From positions 1 to 32,313 of the forward strand of contig JAIOZV010000020.1 in NCBI GenBank assembly GCA_021740425.1: a stretch of DNA of 32,313 nt, written 5' to 3'. The DNA is from Bacteroidales bacterium (GTDB lineage Bacteria; Bacteroidota; Bacteroidia; Bacteroidales; 4484-276). Position numbers and translations under genes: made by a program. This document shows, one piece after another, positions 1 through 9,400 of the stretch (its first letter is position 1; every line of letters begins with the position of its first letter). The notes under the pieces are model-generated. The model was not told the origin of the DNA. It saw nothing but the letters and a program-made list of their open reading frames with translations, and ran no database searches.

Positions 1-3000
1 GCCGGCATCATCAAAAGTTCCGGTGCCGGAACTCGTCCACATCACCGAAGCATAATCGCTTGCTGTACCGTTGAGCTGATATTCTCCACCCATACATACA
101 GCACCATCTTCTCCGGCATTGGAGGTGGCATCAAAACAATCAAATATAAACTGCAGATTTAGGGCATCATTTCCCACAATTGTACATGGCGTTAGCGGGT
201 TTGCACTGAGTGTGAGCACAATCAAACCACTTTGATAATCAGCAGCAGAAGGGAAATAATTTGTTACTGTAATATTAGCATTTTCAAAATAGCCTGTACC
301 CGAAGTTTCCCACAGGAGTTCATAATAGTTTATGGCACTTGCCTGTGATGTGTTAAATGTATCTGGTTCGAGCATTATAAAATTATCTCCTGCAAAAACT
401 TCGGGATTGCTATTGATATAAAGATTCATACAGTCAGATACATTATTACAGTTTCCCGCACTCATCACATTCAGGCACAGTTCAACGATTCCTGCTTCAA
501 TATCAGATTGTCCGGGGAAGTATTGTGTGAATAAAAGATTTTTATTTTCAAAGGTACCATCACCATCTGTGAACCAGTTCACGTTGCTATAATTATCAGC
601 AACTCCGCTAATCCCTGCACTTTGATCCTCGCAAATGGTAAGGTCATTACCCGCATTCGCCATGGGTTCGCCAATAAAACTTACTTCTTTACAAACTTCT
701 ACATTATTACAGCCACTAATTCCAAATGCCTCAAGACAAATTTGTATATTGCCCGACAAGACATCTTCGTTGCTTGGGAGGTAGGTAGTTACAAGATTAT
801 TGGGGCTGGTGAATGAACCAGTACCGCTTGAATGCCACACAAATCCTTGATGATGGTCAACATTTGCCACTAATTCAACGGGCTCATTTGAACAAGCAGT
901 GATATTTCCGCCAATAAAGGCATAAGGCTGGATTTGAATGTTTACATTGATGCAACTTTCATCAAATCCACAACCATCAGTCCCAAAAGCAACAAGGCAA
1001 AGGTTTACCTCCCCGTTTATGATATCAGTTGCACAGGGAAAATAGTAAGTTTGAAGTAAATCAGGATTTGAAAAAGTGCCATTACCACTTGAATTCCAAA
1101 CTGTGGATACACTGTTTTGTGAATTTCCGTTGAGGATGATGGTATCTCCTTCACAGATATTTGATGCTGTTCCGGCAAAAGCTAATGGATTTTGATTTAT
1201 AGTAAGCTCAAGGCAGTCGCTCACTTCCGGGCAGTCGCCCGCCCCGGATGCATTAAGGCACAATTGCACAAAGCCTGCGGATTTATCACCAATTCCCGGA
1301 AAATACTGGGCATTGTAAATATCCGGATTGTCAAAGGTTCCATCACCGAAAGTAGTCCACAAAACTGACGATGAAAATTCGGATGAACCGTCAAGTAAAA
1401 TATTTTGATCCTCGCAGACTGTAATGTTTTCACCAGCTTCAACAATTGGAGATTTTATAATTTCAACTGATTTGCAATCAACAGCAAAGCCACAATCTTC
1501 AATTCCAGTAACCTTTAGGCATAGTTCTGCCATGCCGGTTTCCATATCGGAAATACCTGGAAAATAGCTGGCATTAAACAGGATAATATTATCAAAAGTA
1601 CCATCACCATTAGTTTCCCAAATAATCTGGCTAAAATTTTCAGCAAAACCGCTTAACAAAATGCTCTGGTTTTCACAGATTGTTTCATCCGACCCGGCAA
1701 AAGCTGTTGGTGCATTAATGAATGTTATACTTGTGCAGTCATTCACTGTCCCACAATTATTAATTCCGTGAGCGTTGATACATAATGACACATTTCCTGC
1801 TGCCAGATCATTTTGACCTGGCATGTAGATCGTATTCAAGGAACCCGGATTTATAAAAGATCCGTCTCCAAAGGTTTCCCAGGTAAGTAAGGAATAATTT
1901 GATCCCTCTGCTGAAACTTCAATAATACTGCCACTACATACGGTTTGATCATCACCTGAACTCACCTCAGGCAAGGGTGAAATTGAAATATTTAAGCAGG
2001 ATGAAGTGCTTTCACAATTTCCCAATCCAATTGCATTGAGACAAAGTTCTACATTCCCGCTCATTAAATCATTTTCTCCGGGAGTATAGTACGTATCGGT
2101 ATTGTATTTATTATCAAAATCCCCATCTCCCGATGAGACCCAAATACTTTCTGCTGCATTCGAAACCTGTCCTGACAACAGCACAGGATTTCCCTGACAA
2201 ATGGTTTGATCATATCCTGCAAGTGCACTTGGTGGCTGCTGAAAGAAAACGGTGATGCAATCTGCACTATCCTGACAAATCCCATGCGCGTTTGCCATAA
2301 GACACAATTGAACAGAGCCACTTTGGGTGTCATTTGTGCTTGCAATATACGAAGGGTGTAATAATGAAGCGTTGGAAAAAATACCATTACCACTTGTTGT
2401 CCAATGAAGGGATTCGTAATTTTCAGCCACGGCATCCAACAGCATCACTACATTAAATTGTCCGATGCATAGGCTTTTGTCGTTTCCTGCATCAGCCACT
2501 GCATCTACACATCCTGAAATAACTTCCAGTTCCAGATTGTCAGAAACCACCAGTGTACATGGATTTTTTGGTTGTGCTGTTAAAGTGAGAATGACCGTAT
2601 TAAGCGCAAGGTCATTTTCATCAGGAGTGTAAAAATTACGGATATACCCTGCGTTGCTAAAGGTTCCCGAACCACTTGTAGTCCAAAGTACCGAAGTGTG
2701 GTAATAGGTTTCGGCATCTGCGATATAATATGCATTGTTGACAGGCGCTATTCCATCCGGCCCGGCAATTACAACCGGATTTTTTTCCACATGCACATTG
2801 ATGCAAGTTACTTTCAAACCACAAAAACCTTCACCTTCTGCACTTAAACAAATTTCGATATCCCTGTCAAGTAAATCTTGCGGGCCAGGAGTATAAAATG
2901 TACTAAGCTCATTGGCGTCATCAAAAGTTCCATCTCCGAAACTTGTCCATAAAGTACTCTGGTAATTATCAGCCTCACCTTCAAGTTCAACAATGTCGGT

Positions 3001-5160
3001 TGCACAAATTGTAAAATCTGAGCCAATGCTTACAATGGGTTCCGGCTGAATGTTCAAGATCATATCATCCTGCGCTGACAGCGTGCAGGGCGTTTTGGCA
3101 AGAGCATGTAATGTGAGTGTTACTAAGGTGTTTTGCAAATCATCAATTCCGGGAAAATAGGTTGGATTATAAACGGCAGTATTCGAAAAAGTTCCGTCTC
3201 CTGATGATTCCCAAACTACACTTTGCTGGTTTTGAGCGCTTCCGGAAAGAATGAGGTTATTGGTCTCGCAGATCGTCTGGTTTATTCCGGCATCGCATGT
3301 TGGATTTTTATCGATAATCAATGATAATTCATCGGATGCGGCAGTGTTGCAAGGCTGCAAGGGGACTGCTGTAAAGGTAAGCACAACATTACCCTGCTGC
3401 AGATCACCAAAGCCAGGATGGTAAAAAGTCTCGGATTGTGATGGGTCATCAAAATATCCGTCACCTGTTGTACTCCAATCGGTTTCACCTGAAAAATTTG
3501 CTGTTCCATTCACATGAAAGGAATCGCTTTCGCAAACATGCCCGCTGCTTCCGGCATAAGCAGTAGGTTTCGGGGTAATTGCTACCCCGATATTTTCATT
3601 TAGTATTTGATTGCATGGTGCATAAGATGAAACGGATATGTTAAGTGTTAGTTCACCATTTTGAATATCCTGAATGCCCGGTGTATATTTTGGATTTTGG
3701 ATATACTTATTGTCGAAAGTACCATCACCGGTAGTTCCCCAAATAATGCTGCTAAAGTTGGTTGCTATGGCATTTAGAAAAATAATATCAGTTTCACATA
3801 TTTGAAAACTGGAAACCGGAACCTGCAATGTGGCAGGAATTATTATTGATAGTAACATTTCATCGGCAATACCAATATTGCATGGTGGTGCTCCCTCCGG
3901 AGTTAGGGTAATGATAACTTCACCTGCTCCAATATCATTCGTGCCGGGATAATATTCTGTAATAAGCGTGTTGGGATTAACAAAGGAGCCGTCACCTGAA
4001 GTACTCCATTGCAGCGCAATATAATTTGATGCCATTCCTTGTATTAATACACTTTCATCGTTGCATACTGACAAATCCGGACCGGCTGATGCTGTTGCTC
4101 CTCCTTCAAAATTGATGATAAGAGTGTCAGCGGATCCCTCTGTGCAGGGAGGCAGAGCCCCTGCCTGAATGATAAGTTCAATTGTACCATTTACAATATC
4201 TGAAGATCCGGCGGTATATACTGTAGAAAGTTCGGAACTCTCCTCGAAAGTTCCATCACCATTTGTACTCCATTCAACTGTTGAATAATTATTTCCAATG
4301 GCATTAAGAGGCACTATAGGATTGCCACAAGCGCCAATATCTATACCTGCATCAATTTCAGGACCATCAAGTATGGTTAATAGCATATCAGAAGATGGAC
4401 TGGCAGTGCAGGGCGGATTGGATGTAACATGAATTATTAAAATTACCGATCCATTTAATATATCAAACTCACCGGGATAATATAAAGTTTTGGTTTTTGA
4501 GTTATCTGCAAAAGTCCCGTCTCCTGAGGTTGTCCAAATGATGGTGTCTGCGTAAGCAGCACCTCCACAGGTCAAATAGTTCTCGCCTTCGCAAATGGTT
4601 GCATCCGGGCCGGAAGAACAGTAGGCGTTTTTGTTGATAAATACTACTGTTTGCTCTACAACAGTGAAATCACAAGGGTCAATTCCTTGTCCCGTTATAG
4701 TAAGAGTAACACTTGGATGTGTATTACCGTAGGTACCATGATAGTAAATCGTGTTCAGGGAGGTGGGGTCGCTAAAAGTCCCGTTTCCTGAAGTTTCCCA
4801 AAGCACGTCCGAAAGGTTGGTTCCAATAGGGTTCAGGAATACTGGCTGGTTTTTGCATATACTGTAAGTTTCGGGTAAATTGATAACAGGTGTGGGAAAA
4901 ATCTCGACTTCCATCACATCCGAGGACTGAATTTCGCAAGGTGATGATGGCAATCCTGTTAAATAAAATACAATTAGCGAATCCAAAAAGTCATTTTCAC
5001 CCAGGTAGTAATCAGTTGCCAATGAAGCAGAATCAACAAAGGTTCCATCGCCGGAGCTGGTCCACAAAACCGAAGAAGTAAATTCAGCAAATCCTGAGAG
5101 GGCTATTATTTCAACACCGCATGTGGCCAAATTTTCGCCTGCAAATACCTGCGGATCATG
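1..5160 (-). repeat. Coding tandem array of 20 units, period 261-264 bp
   Basis: The conserved Trp codon that opens each W-x-x-x-G-x-G-x-F motif lies at forward positions 37, 310, 574, 832, 1096, 1357, 1618, 1879, 2140, 2401, 2683, 2947, 3211, 3475, 3739, 4006, 4270, 4534, 4798 and 5062. Spacing is almost always 264 bp (88 residues) from 2683 to 5062 and 261 bp (87 residues) from 1096 to 2401. The exceptions are 282 bp (2401-2683), 273 bp (37-310), 267 bp and 258 bp. Two unit classes are visible. One has a single PC motif after the second strand. The other has three cysteines arranged LCL...C...[DTS]C. Most units also carry a Cys in an [IV]C[EQSA] motif before the next Trp. The repeats are diverged rather than identical, so this is an old array. 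Confidence 0.9.
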
Positions 5161-6012
5161 TGAAACAAATATTGGTTTAAATGCTGTAAACTGATTGATT
5201 CCATCGGTGGCTTCCAGTATGAAAAGTGTGGTTTCATTTATATTAAATTGTGGATCAGGTGCTGCTGATGAAAAGCCGGCAGGGATTGATGTCCAGTTAT
5301 AGCTTATATTTTCCGCCCCTTCAATCACCTCAACATCAAACGAAACAACGGCTTCGTTGCACAGCGAATCAATATCAGATGTGGCCTTTACCCATAAATC
5401 TTCAAAACAGCTCATATCAAGTAATCTTGGGAGGGCTAATTTATACCATTTATTGTTGCTTGGAAATTCAGGATCAAGCTCAATTTGATCTACATCAAAT
5501 TCTGCCATGTACTCCCAGGAGAACAATTTATAGTTTATATACTCAGCGTATGCAAAGCCTTCCTTTTCTGGTGTACTATTATCATCACCATATACCGTCA
5601 TTACGATTCCGGCAGTGTCGGGCCAGTGAATGATGCCACCACAGCGCATATCGCCATTTTCATCAACAAAAAAGGCACCTATCATATCACCCTGATTAAT
5701 TGGAATGCCGTTTATATTTGGGTCAGCTTCATAAGCAATAATTACACCGGCTACATTTCCCGTATTTATAGGATCATTCCATCCGGGAGGAATGACATAA
5801 GATGATTTTGTATTACCAATATTTAATAGTGAATCAAAATTTATTTCACTACTCTCCCAAAAAATACTTGGGACTGATTGATTTTTAACAAAATCAATTT
5901 TGCTATTGATTGCTGGATTGCCTGATTTTTCTTTAGCTCCTATACTTGAAATTATTAATGTTAAAATTACAAGTAAGTACAATCTGCAGTTGCAGAAGTA
6001 AAAAGTGTTCAT
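1..6012 (-). CDS. Giant secreted tandem-repeat (Ig/PKD-like) surface protein, C-terminus beyond window
   Basis: I read this frame codon by codon from the ATG at 6012 to base 1 and found no stop, giving 2004 codons open at the left edge. Residues 1-26 form a Sec signal peptide with a hydrophobic core (YLLVILTLIISSIGA). Residues about 70-190 form a domain with PPGW (75-78), GDMIGAFF (108-115), a CGG-W segment and YGDD-TPEKEGF (about 141-153), a combination I associate with large Bacteroidetes secreted proteins. Residues about 200-283 look PKD/Ig-like. From about 285 onward there are 20 units sharing W-x-[ST]-x-G-[DNST]-G-x-F, then Y-x-P-G and a closing beta-strand pair. Such proteins usually end in a T9SS sorting domain, which would lie outside the window. 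An AAGGGG stretch a few bases before the ATG may be the ribosome site. Probable role: adhesin or cell-surface scaffold; the ligand is unknown. The frame is certain; the function is inferred. Confidence 0.9.
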   Translation of the reverse strand, partial: MNTFYFCNCRLYLLVILTLIISSIGAKEKSGNPAINSKIDFVKNQSVPSIFWESSEINFDSLLNIGNTKSSYVIPPGWNDPINTGNVAGVIIAYEADPNINGIPINQGDMIGAFFVDENGDMRCGGIIHWPDTAGIVMTVYGDDNSTPEKEGFAYAEYINYKLFSWEYMAEFDVDQIELDPEFPSNNKWYKLALPRLLDMSCFEDLWVKATSDIDSLCNEAVVSFDVEVIEGAENISYNWTSIPAGFSSAAPDPQFNINETTLFILEATDGINQFTAFKPIFVSHDPQVFAGENLATCGVEIIALSGFAEFTSSVLWTSSGDGTFVDSASLATDYYLGENDFLDSLIVFYLTGLPSSPCEIQSSDVMEVEIFPTPVINLPETYSICKNQPVFLNPIGTNLSDVLWETSGNGTFSDPTSLNTIYYHGTYGNTHPSVTLTITGQGIDPCDFTVVEQTVVFINKNAYCSSGPDATICEGENYLTCGGAAYADTIIWTTSGDGTFADNSKTKTLYYPGEFDILNGSVILIIHVTSNPPCTASPSSDMLLTILDGPEIDAGIDIGACGNPIVPLNAIGNNYSTVEWSTNGDGTFEESSELSTVYTAGSSDIVNGTIELIIQAGALPPCTEGSADTLIINFEGGATASAGPDLSVCNDESVLIQGMASNYIALQWSTSGDGSFVNPNTLITEYYPGTNDIGAGEVIITLTPEGAPPCNIGIADEMLLSIIIPATLQVPVSSFQICETDIIFLNAIATNFSSIIWGTTGDGTFDNKYIQNPKYTPGIQDIQNGELTLNISVSSYAPCNQILNENIGVAITPKPTAYAGSSGHVCESDSFHVNGTANFSGETDWSTTGDGYFDDPSQSETFYHPGFGDLQQGNVVLTFTAVPLQPCNTAASDELSLIIDKNPTCDAGINQTICETNNLILSGSAQNQQSVVWESSGDGTFSNTAVYNPTYFPGIDDLQNTLVTLTLHALAKTPCTLSAQDDMILNIQPEPIVSIGSDFTICATDIVELEGEADNYQSTLWTSFGDGTFDDANELSTFYTPGPQDLLDRDIEICLSAEGEGFCGLKVTCINVHVEKNPVVIAGPDGIAPVNNAYYIADAETYYHTSVLWTTSGSGTFSNAGYIRNFYTPDENDLALNTVILTLTAQPKNPCTLVVSDNLELEVISGCVDAVADAGNDKSLCIGQFNVVMLLDAVAENYESLHWTTSGNGIFSNASLLHPSYIASTNDTQSGSVQLCLMANAHGICQDSADCITVFFQQPPSALAGYDQTICQGNPVLLSGQVSNAAESIWVSSGDGDFDNKYNTDTYYTPGENDLMSGNVELCLNAIGLGNCESTSSCLNISISPLPEVSSGDDQTVCSGSIIEVSAEGSNYSLLTWETFGDGSFINPGSLNTIYMPGQNDLAAGNVSLCINAHGINNCGTVNDCTSITFINAPTAFAGSDETICENQSILLSGFAENFSQIIWETNGDGTFDNIILFNASYFPGISDMETGMAELCLKVTGIEDCGFAVDCKSVEIIKSPIVEAGENITVCEDQNILLDGSSEFSSSVLWTTFGDGTFDNPDIYNAQYFPGIGDKSAGFVQLCLNASGAGDCPEVSDCLELTINQNPLAFAGTASNICEGDTIILNGNSQNSVSTVWNSSGNGTFSNPDLLQTYYFPCATDIINGEVNLCLVAFGTDGCGFDESCINVNIQIQPYAFIGGNITACSNEPVELVANVDHHQGFVWHSSGTGSFTSPNNLVTTYLPSNEDVLSGNIQICLEAFGISGCNNVEVCKEVSFIGEPMANAGNDLTICEDQSAGISGVADNYSNVNWFTDGDGTFENKNLLFTQYFPGQSDIEAGIVELCLNVMSAGNCNNVSDCMNLYINSNPEVFAGDNFIMLEPDTFNTSQASAINYYELLWETSGTGYFENANITVTNYFPSAADYQSGLIVLTLSANPLTPCTIVGNDALNLQFIFDCFDATSNAGEDGAVCMGGEYQLNGTASDYASVMWTSSGTGTFDDAG

Positions 6013-6429
6013 TTTTTCCCCTTTCTTTAATTCTTCTTCTAAAAATTTGCAGTAGAATCCCCATTCACCTGCATTTGACTAAAACTGGTGTTTTAATTGG
6101 TTTAAGAAGTTTATTCCCCCGTGGAATGTCATTCACTAATAAATAATCAAGGATGCTAAAATAGAATTTAAAATGTCATTATAAAATATCGGATGCTACG
6201 GAACTGGTAGTTTTAAGATTTAACATTTTTTAATTGTCAGAGGATAAATAATTTAAACCTCTAATTTTTACTGATTATAAATTGTGTTTAAGGCAATAAT
6301 CGAATTGTGAAATTTTTTTAACATATTAACAACAATGAAGCCATTTAAAAAAAATGGTGTGAAGTAGGAGGGAATCAGGAGAAAAAAGACCCTTCACATG
6401 GTAGTAAATTTCATAAAAAGTGATTGCTT
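6013..6429. other. Intergenic gap between purL and the giant repeat gene
   Basis: This is an AT-rich stretch of 417 bp with no credible gene. It should hold the purL terminator (listed separately) and the promoter of the giant gene. The CAAA needed for a reverse-strand TAnnTTTG box does not occur anywhere in the gap, so the promoter of the giant gene is not of the recognisable housekeeping type, or lies further upstream. Confidence 0.6.
6347..6398 (-). terminator. Probable intrinsic terminator after purL
   Basis: On the minus strand, 32 bases past the purL stop, TGTGAAGGG and CCC...CTTCACA can form a stem. The outer arm is seven perfect pairs (6392-6398 with 6358-6364), and a GGG/CCC inner extension lies across a small internal bulge. 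It is followed by CCA and then eight T (complement of 6347-6354). The loop is large, so strength is uncertain. Confidence 0.45.
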
Positions 6430-9400
6430 TTATTTCCTCGTATTAATCCAGAGACGTGCATTTACAAAAGCTTCAAGCCACGGGGTCAATTTATCCCCTT
6501 TGCGCTGCGAAGGATAGTAAGCCCATTGCCACGGGTAAATGGAGCGTTCCAGATGTGGCATCATGGCGAGGTGGCGGCCATCTTCCGAAACTATTCCTGC
6601 GGCAGCATGGGGAGAGCCGTTTGGATTTCCGGGATACTCACTGTACGAATATTTTACTGGTATCTGATATGCTGATTCATCATAGGGAAAATCAAATTTC
6701 CCTTCGCCATGTGCAACCCAGATTCCAAGTCGTGATCCTGCCAGCGATTTTAGCATGACTGAATTGTTGTTTTCGATTTCAACATTCAGAAAGGCTGATT
6801 CAAACTTTCCGGAATTGTTATGCAGCATTTTCGGATGATATTCGTGCCCGGGATAAATCAGCCCAAGTTCTGTCATTACCTGGCAACCATTACAAATGCC
6901 AAGACTCAAAGTATCGGCTCTGCTATAAAAATTATCAATGGCGCTTTTTGCTTTTTCGTTGTAGAGGAAAGCACCAGCCCACCCCTTTCCTGAACCCAGC
7001 ACATCGCTGTTTGAAAAACCACCCACAAAAACAATAAAACTGATATCTTCCAGATTTTCCATTCCGCTAATTAAATCGGTCATGTGAACATCTTTAACAT
7101 CGAAACCTGCCAGGTGCATGCTCCAGGCCATTTCACGATCGCCATTCACACCTTTTTCCCTGATAATTGCAGCCTTGATACCAGATGGATGACGGCGATC
7201 CGGGTTTATTCCAAACTGGGAAAATTGCCCTGAAAAATTTGCAGTGAAACGGAACTTCAGGGGCTGGGATTTATAGTTTTTGTAACGCGTCAATGCCAGA
7301 TCAGGCTTAGTTTGATTGCGATCGAGCAGGTAAGATGTTTTGTACCAAATATCACGCAACGAATCAATGTCAAATTCCATGATTTCAGATTGGAATTGAA
7401 TTTTTAGCTGCCTTTCGGGGATGCAATTTCCTATCGAAAAAGCCGCCACGCCCATTTCATCCAACTTCGACTTAATCAGGTCTTCGCGTCTGGTTTGTAT
7501 GATAATTCCGGGTTTTTCACTAAAGAGAATTTTCACGGGATCAGTTTCACCCAATTGAGAAAGGTTTGCAGAAATACCTCCTTCAACATTTGCAAAGTTC
7601 ATTTCGAGCAATGATGTGACCATCCCTCCGGCTGAAATATCATGCCCTGCCAAAATAAAATTTTCCTTGATGAGATTTTGCACTGCATCAAATGCTTTTT
7701 TAAAATATTCTGGATCAGGAACATTTGGAGCATTCGTACCAGGCATGCTTAATATCTGCGAAAGGCTACTGCCTCCCAGCGCAAATTCCGCTTTTGAAAA
7801 ATCAATATAAATCAGTTCTGTATTTTCATTATTAATCAAAACCGGCGAAATGGTTTTAGTAATATCAGTAACTTCGCCTGTAGCTGAAATGATTACTGTT
7901 CCGGGTGCAAATACTTTTTCACCGTCAGGATATTTTTGTGTCATCGACAGCGAATCCTTTCCAGTAGGGATGTTGATGCCAAGTTGAATTGCAAAATCAC
8001 TGAGTGCTTCCACAGCCCTGTAGAGCCGGGCATTTTCACCCTTATTTTTGGCTGGCCACATCCAGTTGGCTGATAGGGAAACTCCCTGGAGGCCACCACT
8101 AATGGGAGCCCATATTAAATTGGTGAGAGCTTCTGCAACCGAAAGAACGGAGCCCCGGGCAGCATCTATCAAACCTGCAACGGGTGCATGGCCAATTGAG
8201 GTTGCAACACCTTTTTTTCCTTGATAGTCGAGGGCTGCAACTCCGGTATTATTCAGCGGAAGCTGAACTTCACCGGTGCATTGCTGCATGGCTATTTTTC
8301 CTGTTACCGAACGGTCAACTTTGTTTGTCAGCCAATCTTTGCAGGCAACAGCTTCAAGCTGCAGGACAGCCTCGAGGTACTCAGTTATTTTCGCAGGATG
8401 AGTTTTCAGTTCCTGAAAATTAAAACCGCCAGTTTGGTCTTCAAGAATGGTTTTAGGTGGTTTGCCAAAGAAATCAGTTAGGTCTAAATCGATGGGGTGA
8501 ACAGTGGAATTTCTCCTGTGGAAGGTAAATTTGTGATCCCCTGTTGTTTTTCCCACTTCATAAAATGGGGCTCTTTCCCGGTCGGATATTTTTTTCATCA
8601 GTCCCGCATCTGCAGGTTTCAAAATGAGTCCCATCCTTTCCTGTGATTCATTGCCGATGATTTCCTTGTCGGAAAGTGTGGGGTCGCCGACAGGTAATTT
8701 TTCCATATCGATGAGGGCTCCGGTTTCTTCAACAAGTTCCGACAAACTGTTCAGATGCCCTCCAGCGCCATGATCATGAATGGAAACTATAGGGTTTTTA
8801 TCGAGTTCAACCATAGCGCGAATGGCGTTGTAAACCCGTTTTTGCATTTCAGGGTTGGAACGTTGTACGGCGTTGAGCTCGATCTTATTGGCAAATTGCC
8901 CTGTGGCCACCGATGAAACGGCGCCGCCACCCATGCCTATTCGATAGTTGTCGCCACCCATCACAATTACAGCATCTCCTTTGTCGGGTCGGTCTTTTTG
9001 AGCCTCTGATTTTTTACCAAAACCAACACCGCCTGCAAGCATGATAACTTTGTCGTAACCAAATTTTTTCGTTCCCTCAAAATGTTCAAAGGTCAGGACA
9101 CTGCCACAGATAAGAGGCTGGCCGAATTTGTTGCCGAAATCGCTGGCGCCATTGGAAGCTTTGATCAGAATGTCGAGCGGCGTTTGATAAAGCCAGGGAC
9201 GTTCGGTGGTTTTTTGTTCCCAGGCGCGGGCTGCCTCCAACCGGGGGTATGAAGTCATATATACGGCGGTACCTGCAAGCGGGATGCTACCTTTTCCACC
9301 TGCAAGCCGATCCCTGATTTCTCCGCCTGATCCTGTGGCAGCGCCGTTAAAAGGTTCAACCGTGGTTGGAAAATTATGGGTTTCGGCTTTCAACGAAATC

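Noticed and set aside
1221..3509. Several minus-strand frames of 60-123 codons (1221-1445, 2064-2435, 2844-3026, 3318-3509)
   Set aside because: They are out-of-frame shadows of the giant repeat gene, recurring at repeat spacing because the underlying DNA is repetitive.
1..5160. Regular 261-264 bp periodicity as a possible CRISPR or satellite array
   Set aside because: The units are diverged at the DNA level, keep one open frame and conserve protein motifs, so this is a coding repeat.
5250..5805. Overlapping plus-strand frames of 127 and 106 codons
   Set aside because: They are antisense to the N-terminal part of the giant gene and have no protein-family character.
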